This document shows positions 1 through 8,834 of a DNA stretch of 16,754 nt, piece after piece (the stretch's first letter is position 1; each line of letters starts with the position of its first letter). The stretch comes from Podila epigama. Taxonomy: Eukaryota > Mortierellomycota > Mortierellomycetes > Mortierellales > Mortierellaceae. A program made the position numbers and the translations under genes. Location: contig JAAAVE010000400.1 in assembly GCA_015679605.1 (NCBI GenBank), positions 3,611 through 20,364 on the forward strand, given 5' to 3'. The notes under the pieces were generated by a model. That model was not told where the DNA came from. It worked only from the letters and a program-made list of their open reading frames with translations, and made no database searches.

Positions 1-1
1 C

Positions 2-706
2 GTGCGTATGTTCTATGCCCTGATGTATGCCTTTTTCCTAGGGTTTGGGTTGTCCCTTGGCGCTGAGCTCTGGGTTTATGTAAGTCAAAACCATGACGCT
101 TTTAAGACTGATTTACTGATTTACCTTTTTTTTTTTTTTTTGGTTCGTATTCTTGTTGTTGTTCTATACTAAACACGATTTATTTTCCCTCCTCATCTTT
201 GTTTTCCTCCTTCGAAACAATAGTTCTCGGGAGACGATGCGGAGGCATCGACGTTGGCGTGTTCGCATGGTATCAACCACTACTGGTACTTTTTGGTGTA
301 CCCAGCTGTTTCGGCATGTATCAACATTGTCTTCAACGCACACCTGCGGCAGTGGTTCGGTATGACGCTCGTTACAGCTGTTGGCTTTGTTGTCACTTAT
401 TTCCTTCAGAGTGGACCTCAGGTGACGTCGGCAATTGCAGCGTTTGCGGTCGGGGTCACAGGACAGCTGTACGGACGGTTGACGGGTCAACTGAGCTACG
501 TACCCATGCTGAGTGGTGTTTTGTTGCTTGTGCCTGGGTCTGTCGGAGTTAGAGGCATCTTGGCCATCATTGGCAGCGACCCTGCCAAGGGTTTTACGTT
601 CGTGCTGGCGATGATTAACAGCAGCTCAGCTATCACACTTGGAGTGTTCTGTTCTGCCTTGGTCTGGTATCCATTCTGGCGTCGTAACACGTTTATGAAC
701 TTTTAA
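2..706 (+). CDS. ThrE/Prm10-like membrane transporter, C-terminal part (5' partial)
   Basis: Two exons are visible: 2-79 and 224-706, joined at phase 0 by an intron of 144 nt (donor GTAAGT at 80, acceptor TAG at 221-223). They give the last 186 residues, ending in TAA at 704-706. The protein is strongly hydrophobic, with about five or six membrane segments. The run YVPMLSGVLLLVPGSVGVRG and the end SALVWYPFWRR match the C-terminal half of the ThrE family (threonine/serine exporter, formerly DUF1212/DUF3815), which in fungi includes the pheromone-regulated membrane protein Prm10. Bacterial ThrE exports threonine and serine; the substrate of the fungal members is not settled. The N-terminal part, normally a long soluble region followed by more membrane segments, lies left of the window. 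The intron contains a T16 run at 126-141. Confidence 0.85.
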
Positions 707-877
707 AGAAGCATCCTTGACTGCAACAAAAAAAACAATACAAACAAACTCTTCAAAAGAAAAAAATTATACCCACCATCATTTGCTTGCTAAGGCACAT
801 AGTTGAGAAATGGCTATTAGAAAACAAAGAGACATGAAGTCTGTGTTATTATGGACCAAAGTGGAAATGGAAAACAG

Positions 878-882
878 AAAAA
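878..882 (-). terminator. Pol III T5 terminator of tRNA-Leu(UAA)
   Basis: Five T residues on the minus strand, separated by three bases from the discriminator base of the tRNA. This is the usual RNA polymerase III stop signal and supports the tRNA being a working gene. Confidence 0.75.
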
Positions 883-885
883 GAA

Positions 886-970
886 TATCAGCTGCAGGGC
901 TCGAACCTGCACAGGATTAGATCCCATATGATTTTAAGTCACACGCCTTCACCAATTCGGCCAAGCTGAC
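886..970 (-). tRNA. tRNA-Leu (anticodon UAA)
   Basis: Read on the minus strand, this folds into a full class II tRNA. The 7-bp acceptor stem pairs GTCAGCT with AGCTGAT (one G-U pair). The D stem is GCC/GGC. The anticodon stem TGTGA/TCATA encloses the loop CTTAAAA, giving anticodon TAA. The variable arm of about 16 nt contains a GGGA/TCCT stem. The T stem GCAGG/CCTGC carries a canonical TTCGAGC loop. The discriminator base is A, as expected for leucine. It is 85 nt with the discriminator and has no intron. A T5 terminator follows closely. Confidence 0.93.
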
Positions 971-1199
971 TGTGTTGTCTCATTAACATCATGGGTAGTT
1001 CATAGTCAGCGGCATGCACGCGCACACGGAACTGATGATGATGAAGAAGTGGTCATATATTTCAGAAAAAAAGCCACTAAGCACAATGATAAAAATTTCC
1101 TCCGCATCGCTCATATCGCAGATGCCTTTTTTTTTCACTCTCTCTACCCATCCATGTCATACCCACTCTCCATCTATTTCTATTTCTCCATGAATGTAT

Positions 1200-1284
1200 C
1201 ATCAGCTGCAGGATTCGGACCCGCGAAGGGATCTCTCCCCGTGTGGGCATAAACCACACGCCATAACCACTCGGCCAAGCTGAT
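1200..1284 (-). tRNA. Class II tRNA-like gene with UAU (Ile) anticodon, possibly a pseudogene
   Basis: On the minus strand a complete cloverleaf with a long variable arm can be drawn. The acceptor stem is ATCAGCT/AGCTGAT (7 of 7 pairs), the D stem GCC/GGC with an A-box-like TGGCCGAGTGG, and the anticodon stem TGTGG/CCACA. The seven-base loop is TTTATGC, so bases 34-36 read TAT. The variable-arm stem is GGGGA/TCCCT with loop GAGA, and the T stem is GCGGG/CCTGC. A long variable arm belongs to Leu and Ser tRNAs, whereas UAU would read the Ile codon AUA. Position 37 is G rather than the A usual for Ile. The T loop is TCCGAAT, with C in place of the near-invariant T at position 55, which also damages the B box. 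The discriminator is G, and no run of four or more T lies within about 100 nt downstream. Acceptor, D and 3' T-stem sequences resemble the neighbouring tRNA-Leu, suggesting a diverged duplicate. Confidence 0.6.
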
Positions 1285-1680
1285 ATAAATGCTATTAAAC
1301 AAAAAAAAATGACTGCAGCGGGTGGACGGGCTACACCCACCGTCAAGAGCTTGGAATGACTGTGAATAGCCGTATGTTTATGCGCGTGTGAATTTATGCA
1401 CGATTTTTTTTTTTTTTTTTTTTTACGCGTCAGACAGTTCGTGGTAGTTCGGCGTAGTCGTGTGTAGCGCCTTGGGTTGCGGTATTTTTTTCACAACTCC
1501 GAGCTCGCTTTAAACCAACTTTCCTATTGGGCGTGCTAGTATATCGCACATTCCTTCCGAGAAAGGAAATTATTGCGTCAAAGACAACGGAAAAAAAATA
1601 TATATATGAAGAAACATCCTTTCCCAAATCACATTTTGACAACTCATTACATCGAATCATCCCCACGCTCGGAATCCATC
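1285..1680 (+). promoter_or_regulatory. Upstream region of the ferredoxin-fusion gene
   Basis: No gene is supported here. The stretch holds a T21 run at 1404-1424 directly followed by ACGCGT (1425-1430), and an AT-rich TATATATATG run just before position 1606. Poly(dT) tracts near fungal promoters commonly keep nucleosomes off, so this is the likely promoter of the gene starting at 1681. An in-frame ATG at 1606 would add 25 residues, but it sits in the TATA-like run and has T at -3. Confidence 0.4.
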
Positions 1681-3511
1681 ATGTCTGTTACAGGCAGAGT
1701 CTCGTTTGCGACCGGTAGACATTTCGCTTGGCAACCAAGGACCATCGCTTCGCACACATGTCCACTTTGGCGTAGCCATAATGGAGCAAGAGCAGGATCA
1801 ACTTTGGATTCAACGATCAGGTCATTCACCACTAGACGATCAACTCTTGTTGCCAATTGGCAGGCTTCAAGGGTGAGCCTCAACATCACTCGCCATGCAT
1901 CTCCCAATCAATACCTCATTCGATCGCCATGTCACTACCGTGCAATGTCAGCGACTACTACACCACCACCACCACCAGCCGAGAAGGAGGATCCGATCCA
2001 AGGCTCGGCTCCCGTCTACAAGCGTCACCTCCTTATCTGCTCAGGCGTCCCAGCCAAGGACTGGGTCAAAAAGCCAGAGCTATCAGATCCTTATCTGAAC
2101 TTGCTTTCTACCTCTGTTCGTGGCCAAGGTGTGAATGTCAACCTAACGGATGAACCATCCACGCCAGCTCCATCGAAAGATACGTCAAAAGGATCAGCTG
2201 CAGTGGAACTACACCCATCCAAAGGTCCACGCCACGACTTGATCTTGTTCCCAGACAACATCAAGTTCAAAGGTGTTCGGTATGAGGCCTTCAAGGATTT
2301 GAATCGATACTTGGAAAAGTACCCCGTAGGCACGTTACGTCCTATGCTCGAGACTGCCGCTGCTGACTCAGAAGGCTATCCATCCTCGATCCACACTGAA
2401 TTAGTTCCTGGAAGTGGAGAGGTTGTCACTATTGAACTTGTTCCGGAAGCAAGCGCCGTTCTTGTCTGTGTTCATGGCTCTCGTGATTGCCGGTGTGGGG
2501 ACCAAGGTGGCGAATTTTACAATATCCTGCGGGACATGATCCGGATGACGGGTCTATCCCAGGCAGTCAAGGTATACGGCGTCAGTCATATCGGCGGTCA
2601 CCGCTATGCGCCCAACACGATCATGTACCCTTCAGGCGACTGGCATGGCAACCTCTCTGTGCTGGACAGTTCAGATGCTCAGCAGATTCTGTTTGATGCA
2701 TTGGCGAATGGAGGTATGGCTGCAGGTGTTCGTGAGCCGAATGTGAGAGAACCTGTGATGATTGACAAGTGGCGCGGTCGGATCGGGATGAGCAAGGAGG
2801 AGCAATTAAAGCTTTATGAACAAGTCCTGGAAAAGCGTCGTCAAAAGTCTGCGGATGGACAGCAGAAGCAGGCACAAGCAGAGGCTCAGTCCTTGTTCTC
2901 GGCTCCTGGAGAAGAATTGTACGAGGATGACGGACTGAAGGAACAACCGAATGCTGTGTCCATTGAGGCAAACAGAGATGCTTTGCCATCACAGTTAAAC
3001 ACTAACGCAGCCACGACGACAGAGACCACTACTGCTGCTGGTTCAGCAGAGGAGGCAAATTCACCACGAAAGGTCAAGGTGATCTTTGAAACCTTTCAAA
3101 AGGTTCGTACTGAAATTGAGGCCAAGGAAGGAGAGCGCATCTTGGATATTGTCAAGGATAAAGACCCAAGCCGCCACGGCGTTTATCAAGCACTGGAATG
3201 CACCTGTGGAGGTGAACTTGGTAAGCAACGCTTTCTGCCATTACTGTTTTCCTATTGGTTTTCATTCTTAGTACAAAGTCATAGACAAGTATCTAACAGT
3301 GCTCTTTCTCTCCGCGTGATATATTATAGAATGTGCAACCTGTCATGTTTATATTGAAGAGCCATATAAGGCAAGACTTGCACCGATGACAGACGCGGAG
3401 GAGGATATGCTCGAGTATGCGATTGGACGTAGAGATTCTTCCCGTCTTGGTTGTCAGATCAAGATGAAGCCGGAGCTGGAAGGCATGGTCATTAAGTTGC
3501 CTCAGTACTGA
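1681..3511 (+). CDS. Sucraseferredoxin-like (Apd1/Aim32-type) protein fused to an adrenodoxin-type [2Fe-2S] ferredoxin
   Basis: Exons 1681-3220 and 3330-3511 (intron 109 nt, phase 1, GTAAGC to TATAG) give 573 residues. Residues 1 to about 88 are rich in Arg, Ser and Thr and poor in acidic residues, like a mitochondrial presequence. Residues about 110-330 form a thioredoxin-like ferredoxin domain with the Apd1/Aim32 signature: Cys263-x8-Cys272 (in CVHGSRDCRC) and His303-x3-His307 (in SHIGGHRYAPN). In Apd1 these four positions bind a [2Fe-2S] cluster through two Cys and two His. After a low-complexity linker (about 335-460), residues about 465-573 form an adrenodoxin/Yah1-like ferredoxin with Cys509-x5-Cys515-x2-Cys518 and Cys555 in RLGCQIKMK. 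The intron falls inside the cluster-binding loop. The start at 1681 has A at -3. An alternative in-frame ATG at 1945 (residue 89) would drop the presequence. The likely role is mitochondrial or cytosolic electron transfer; partners are unknown. Confidence 0.88.
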
Positions 3512-4005
3512 ACAGCGCCTTTCTTAAGTTGCCTGTAATATGAGAGAACGAGAAATAGAGAATGCATATCCGTAGAAAATTATGTGAAAATGTAAATATA
3601 CAAGAATATAGACAAACCGCGTTTTAAGAGCACTCGACTCTGTTAAATACGCGCCAAGATCATTTTTTGGTCTCTTGAGTTTTCTTTGATCCCTTTTTTT
3701 TCTTCTTTGCCTGTATCCCCCTGGCTGCGGACGCGCCGCCTTGATCTTTCTCCAGTTCGTTTCTCCCCTTGATCTTATTCTCCTTCTACACGTCGCGTCC
3801 TACCTTTTGATCCCATTGGTCGTTCTGTGTTGCTTGATCCTTTGACTATTCCAACCTTCCAACCCCTCAATTTTTAGCCCTCGTCATCCCCTTGCCCTTC
3901 CATCTCCCCTCAGGATCCCCCCTAACATACAAGAGTCGTTTAGTCTTTTGCAAGTCTATTGATAGCATGACTTTGCTTCGTTTCTTTTTCCGACCATCTT
4001 GACAA
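3512..4005. other. Intergenic: 3' end of the ferredoxin fusion, promoter of the small secreted protein
   Basis: No open reading frame or RNA gene is convincing here. The left part is AT-rich, as expected of a 3' UTR. The right part (about 3660-3990) is pyrimidine-rich on the plus strand and leads into the TATA box at 4006. Confidence 0.4.
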
Positions 4006-4013
4006 TATAAAAG
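4006..4013 (+). promoter_or_regulatory. TATA box of the small secreted protein gene
   Basis: TATAAAAG is a perfect TATA match, about 90 nt before a good splice donor in the 5' leader and about 250 nt before the start codon. It is the clearest core-promoter element in the window and suggests a strongly regulated or highly expressed gene. Confidence 0.6.
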
Positions 4014-4102
4014 GAAGATATTCACTGTCAAGGTATCCTCCAACGACCCTCCACTTTGTACAGTTACACATCATTCCAACCTTTCACAGCTGCACACACT
4101 TG

Positions 4103-4220
4103 GTAAGTCCACGAGTAAAGAAAAATGTCTTTCACGATGTGAAGAGTGAGGTAGTAAAGCTATTCGATTAACAAAGCTAACCAACTGTTCGTGACGTATT
4201 TGCTCAACATCCTTCATTAG
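4103..4220 (+). other. Probable intron in the 5' untranslated leader
   Basis: The donor GTAAGT at 4103, a branch-point-like GCTAAC at 4176-4181 and the acceptor TTAG ending at 4220 fit a 118-nt intron lying wholly before the ATG. An alternative acceptor (ACAG) ends at 4248, six bases before the ATG. A (TC)7 run directly follows the first acceptor. Confidence 0.55.
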
Positions 4221-4253
4221 TCTCTCTCTCTCTCGCACACACACACAGACACA

Positions 4254-4514
4254 ATGCTTAAAAATCAAGTGATTTTCATTCAGCTGCTTGCGGTGTTGTT
4301 GATCATGCTGAGACTCGTTCAAGCTGGAGATTTTAAACCCGGTCAAGGCTGCACAGAGCATGCTCAATGTGTGGAAGGGTACAAATGCTTATTGCACCGA
4401 GATCTATATTATTACAGATGCGCAAAAGATCCTAAAGCAACGCCAACAACAACATCATCATCAAGTGAGATTTCACCTCAAAGCACGACAAATGAACAAT
4501 CGCCATCTCCTTAA
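4254..4514 (+). CDS. Small secreted cysteine-containing protein
   Basis: A single-exon protein of 86 residues; the family is not recognised. Residues 1-24 form a classic secretion signal: Lys near the start, a long Leu/Ile/Val core, then LVQA with cleavage likely before Gly25. The mature part is about 62 residues. It contains four cysteines (33, 39, 45, 56; spacing C-x5-C-x5-C-x10-C) that could form two disulfide bonds, then a Thr/Ser/Pro-rich tail from about residue 60 that looks suited to O-glycosylation or to lie in the cell wall. There is no obvious GPI signal. The TATA box and leader intron upstream support a real gene. Its size and makeup fit the small secreted proteins that fungi release, some of which act on hosts or microbes; no function can be assigned from sequence alone. 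It converges on DUG3. Confidence 0.7.
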   Translation: MLKNQVIFIQLLAVLLIMLRLVQAGDFKPGQGCTEHAQCVEGYKCLLHRDLYYYRCAKDPKATPTTTSSSSEISPQSTTNEQSPSP

Positions 4515-4875
4515 AAAATCGCACACAACAAAAAAAATATCACTAAAAGACGCGTCCAGGACCAGTCGCGGTCAACTCAGGTTAATTGTTACGCCCCATA
4601 TTCCTCCTCGTCGTGTACGTGGCGGTCATATAAACCTTATCTATCCACTTTTTTCTTAAAAGTGTCATCCGAAAAATTATTAAAGCTCATATTTAACGCG
4701 CTTCAAAGTTGTAGTGGATATTTGATTACGATTCTTTAATAGCACAGGCGACGCACAGACGTTTCGCTTTGGATTTTTCTTTCTTTAATTTCTAGCGTGA
4801 CCATTAATGAGAGCTCCCACTCTCTCTCTCTCCATTCACTCGCTCTTCCATTTTCGCATGGAGAAAAAAAAAAGA
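4515..4875. other. Convergent intergenic spacer
   Basis: This holds the 3' ends of the secreted-protein gene (plus) and DUG3 (minus). It is AT-rich with a short CT run at about 4818-4832 and an A10 run near 4863. Nothing coding is seen. Confidence 0.5.
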
Positions 4876-7691
4876 TTATACGCGCTGGCTGGCCGTTGAA
4901 CGGATATGGAGGCCAAAGCGGCTCTCTTCTTGAGGGTTCATGTAATAATAATCATCAACATCATCAAACTCCTTGGAGAGTGAACCAAGCATCAGCCCGC
5001 GATTACTTCGTTCCCGTGGCTGGTATCCAAGGTGTTCAAGGTACTCAACCCCAGTGGACGATGATGATGACGATGAGGACAAGGATGTGGACAGCGTTGA
5101 TGACAAAGATGTTGACATTGTATTCAACGACGTGTCTGACATTGCAAAACTGGAGGAACGGGATGAAGATAGGGTTGGTGTAGACGAACCACTGCTGCTG
5201 TCGCCACCAGGTGGTGAGGATACAAACGTCGAATCGACAGCACTTGGTGGTAGTAGCCAGTCATCGCCAACGTATACAACGCCACGACTTTCAGTGTCTC
5301 TTGTACCATCTTCTTTCACTCCCTCGTTTACAACGGCTACCACGGGCTGCTCTGTTGTACGGCCAAGTGGGTCCGGGTTGTAATACTCGTCCATGATCGG
5401 GTACATCAACACGTTCATCTTGGATGTGATGACTACGACCGTGTTGGACGGGATTGTCAGCCAGTCAGCCTTTTCAAATGTCAGCGGCTCGGATGCAATG
5501 ATGACAATATCCTCACGCTTGTCAGCCTTGACCATACGATAATGACCCAGCTTGTAGCTCTCGAATCGAGTTCCGGAGGAGTAGTATAAGCTTGCGGCCT
5601 CGAGCGTCCGTGACGAGATGTAACGCGTGCACACGACTGAGACACCATCTGTCACTGCAAAGTTAAAAAACGACGCTTCTTTCGCCCCGGCCTCCTTTGT
5701 CCACGCATTGATCTTGGCAATCGTCTTGAGTATTGCCGCCTTCAAGACCGCATGACTAAATGGCTCTGCCTGTAACGGTGTCTCCAGCTGGCTGAGAAAC
5801 ACAGCAAAGGCCCATTCGGAATCAGTATTGCCGTTCACGGTCAAGAAGATCTCATCACTTAGCGACTCTTGAACTTTTCTCTTGATCTAAGAATAATTCC
5901 ATCCAACATGAGGAAAGGACATTGAGAAGAGATATCTCGTTTACAATAAGTACATGCACAGAGGTACAAGTTTAAAAAAGTGTGCTGCATAGAGAGCGAG
6001 AGAGAAAGGACAAAAGTGGGGCTATACAATAGGACTCTCTGTGTGAGGATGATGCCATTTGTGAGGACTTGCTCACCATTTTTTTCATAGTAACACGCAT
6101 CCCAATCCAAAAGTTTTGACATTTTTTTCTTTCATTTTTTTTTCTTCCCATGTCATTTTTGCCACTTTGGGCTTGTTATCGCACTCTTTTTTTTTTATGG
6201 CATTTTTCAGGAGACTTATTCAATCGGCCTTAGCCCATGAATCACAAAAGTCAACAAAGAACCATTGGAGGACAAAAAAAACCCCCCACAACAGGGGTGT
6301 GCAGTATTATGACACGAACAATGGGTTCATGCCAATCCTCCTGCAGCTCTCTCGCTCTCTCTCGCTTTGTTCCTCTCTCTCTTACACAGGCATACATGCA
6401 CACACACTGCCTTTTTCGCTCTCTCTCTCTTTCTCTCCCTTTGTATGGATGTGCCTCATTGCGGACTAGACCATGGCCTTGAATGAAGCTGCCACTAGTC
6501 GAACAAATGGTGTCAAGTTTGGACACGCTGGCGTCATTTTCCAAAAGTGTTAATGTTTTCCTTGTTGTCATTGTTGTGGTTATCGCCAGTGTTTTCCTGA
6601 ACCTGTTGATTGCTCGCCCCCCTTGTGCATTTTGGATAAAAGAGTCTTACCAAGTGAAAATCACCAATGATTCCGTTGTGCATAAACATGAGCCGTCCAT
6701 ATTGCCAAGGATGGCCTACAAAAACGCGTTGGGGGGGAAAAAAAGAGAGTGTGAGCAGCAATAACTTTTTTTTTCTTTCTTGTTTGAACCAGAATATTGA
6801 ATATGCTGGTCATTCATTGAGACGCACGACTCAAAACACGATGGTTCAAGATGTCGACATAGCATATGTTAACCAAAACACCCAATACACACTTTTTTTT
6901 TTGAATCATATACATGCAGAGTAACAAAAAGAGAATTAGGACAACTTACAATTGCTTTCGGACACTGAGCCTGCGGTTGAGGCGCGCACATGCGCGAAAA
7001 CAAGAGGGCTCCGTATCTTTTCCGATAGTCGAATCAAGTTCTGTTGGGGGTGTTGTCCAAAGATCACAATGAAAAAAAAAAAAAAAGATTGACGACTGTT
7101 AGCCGAGCAGTGGTTCCACCAAGTCCACAGTGTTTGCATGTCCAAAACAATAAGACCATTTGACCATGACGCACGCGTACCAGATTATTCCAGGCCGGGG
7201 TAACACTAGTAAAGACACAAGGCGCAACACCAAGTTCATCGTCCGGATGATTATCATACCACCCTAAAAAACGGTATCGGATAACTCTTGATGTTAGCCT
7301 CATCCCTTTTCTTGCCTTGCTGCAGGTCCAAACCAACCCCCAATGTTCATAGTCGGGTTCTCTTTCCATGCATCCTTCCATCCATCCTTCCATCCATCGA
7401 TGAACCACAATCACACCTCCATCTTGTCCTTCGCTTCTCTCCCAACCCGCTTTCTCCATCCTACGTCAGATGGTCCTTTCATGATGACTTTTTTTCCCTT
7501 CCTCTGTCGTGTTCTTGACATATTGATATATTGAATATCAATAAGAAAAGAAAATCAACTCCAAAACTATGCACGAGAGCGGCAAAAAGATCGACTGCAT
7601 GCGACCCCCCAAATCTGCCAGTTGTGTCTTATGTGAGCACTGTTCATTTCTTTTTTGTGCGCAAACATGTACCACCCACGAGCCAACAAAA

Positions 7692-7722
<31 letters not shown>

Positions 7723-8220
7723 CACAAAGAAAAATTCTTACCGACTCCAAACCCGTCACCTAAAAACAAGGGGAGGAGGGATGATTTGGAAACAATTGTC
7801 AGACGAGTTTTCTTTTTCTTTTTTTCTTCTTCTTTTTTCGTGTTTCTTTGTCACGATGAAAAGACCAAAATGTTTGTTCTTCGTTCTTTTAACTCTCCAC
7901 TGAGTTCTGGAGAATAAAAAAAAAGGGCGAAGCCAACTAAAGTGAAATACCATACCATTGAGGGGTCTCCGGAGGTCCACCCGAAGCTTTGATTTAAAAG
8001 ACTGGTTCATAATGGAGTGTGCAGGCTTGGTCAACAACTATGTCGTTGTTGTTGTTTTTGTCGATTAGGTTGTTTAATAAAAATGTCTTGTAAGTGATTC
8101 AATAGTGACACAAAATTTGTTTTTTCCTTTCGCGTTTTTCCTTGTTCTATTCTGCACAAATTTCTTTACATGGGCCAGCTGAATGGGCTGTTTGCCCTTG
8201 TAAAGGAGCATGCGGCACAT
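4876..8220 (-). CDS. DUG3: Dug3-like class II glutamine amidotransferase (glutathione degradation)
   Basis: Seven exons on the minus strand: 8170-8220, 7956-8037, 7742-7759, 7181-7263, 6950-7040, 6651-6715 and 4876-5886. They sum to 1401 nt (466 residues plus stop) with consistent phases and GT-AG borders throughout. The start MCRMLLYKG places the catalytic Cys at position 2, as in all class II (Ntn) amidotransferases. Family motifs follow: DGFGVGWYD (46-54), HVRAST (95-100), MHNG (120-123) and NTDSEWAF (150-157). With Dug2, yeast Dug3 forms a cytosolic complex that removes the gamma-glutamyl group of glutathione; Dug1 then cleaves Cys-Gly. Residues about 345-466 are an extra tail with a Ser-rich run at about 353-408; yeast Dug3 is about 360 residues. 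Odd points are the 18-nt third exon and a 764-nt sixth intron. Confidence 0.93.
6340..6440. repeat. CT-rich microsatellite in DUG3 intron 6
   Basis: Interrupted (CT)n tracts with a short CA run between them. They lie inside the long sixth intron of DUG3 (5887-6650), which otherwise holds no recognisable gene. Confidence 0.6.
7354..7400. repeat. Degenerate ATCC/TTCC tetranucleotide repeat
   Basis: Repeated CATCCTTCCATCCATCC-type units lie within the third intron of DUG3. Low-complexity tracts in this window cluster in introns and spacers rather than exons. Confidence 0.6.
7521..7543. repeat. Perfect AT-rich inverted repeat
   Basis: TATTGATAT and ATATCAATA are exact 9-bp reverse complements separated by ATTGA. 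The repeat lies in the third intron of DUG3 and could form a hairpin in DNA or RNA. No function is implied by its position. Confidence 0.6.
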
Positions 8221-8834
8221 GGGCGGAGTGTTGAACCGTCGGATTAACAAAAGTCAACTTGAAGAGAAGTGAGTTGTTTGCTTTAGATGGAATGGGTGTG
8301 TGTTATCAAATGGGGAGGATCAGTGACTTTGTCTGTGCCAAAAGTGGTCGGGTTGCAGTCAGTGTTTGGAATGGAATTGATGAATGAGAGGATGTAGTTT
8401 TTTTTGTGTGAGTGTGAATGAGAGGGGAGGGAGAATAGTAATGATGTCGATGAGAACGATTCGAATAGTGATGGACGAAGAAAAGAAAGAAAAAAAAGAA
8501 AAAAAAGTTCTACCATTGCTTGAATGCATTGGTATTTGTGGGGATGGTTGGCATGGTGGAAGAAATTAAGGTTTTGCCGAAGCGCATATCCTCGTTGGGC
8601 AAATTGGGCAAAATGCACGCGCAAAGAATGCGTTCCTTAATTCTATCCACATCCTTCGCTTCATACATTTTTCATCTTTACTGCGTAGGTAGTACATAAT
8701 GTGTCCACGATTACCTGAAAATATCCGTGGTTGCCTCAGGAACAACGTAAAATTAGATGGTATAGAAGGATCATGGACAAAAAAAAATCCGTGTCCCTCA
8801 CTTAAAACTGGCTACATGTAGTTACACTAATGAA
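8221..8834. other. Intergenic: DUG3 promoter and kinesin 3' region
   Basis: No gene is supported. Both flanking genes are on the minus strand, so this holds the 5' region of DUG3 and the 3' region of the kinesin. A purine-rich A/G run on the plus strand at about 8478-8508 is a CT tract when read in the DUG3 direction. Confidence 0.45.

Noticed and set aside
1049-1346. Short frames on both strands around the second tRNA-like gene
   Set aside because: They overlap the tRNA fold and have no domain or coding character.
1606-1680. Upstream in-frame ATG at 1606 as the start of the ferredoxin fusion
   Set aside because: It lies in a TATATATA run with T at -3; the ATG at 1681 has A at -3 and opens directly on an Arg/Ser-rich presequence-like segment. 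It cannot be fully excluded.
1873-1951. Possible 79-nt intron (GTGAGC to TCAG) in the ferredoxin-fusion gene
   Set aside because: Removing it would break the reading frame, while the unspliced frame is open and encodes a presequence-like N-terminus.
2621-2992. A 123-codon minus-strand frame
   Set aside because: It is antisense to the ferredoxin-fusion gene, which has strong motif support on the plus strand.
4973-5383. An Asp-rich 136-codon plus-strand frame
   Set aside because: It is antisense to the Ser-rich tail of DUG3 (TCN codons read backwards); the minus strand carries the conserved domain.
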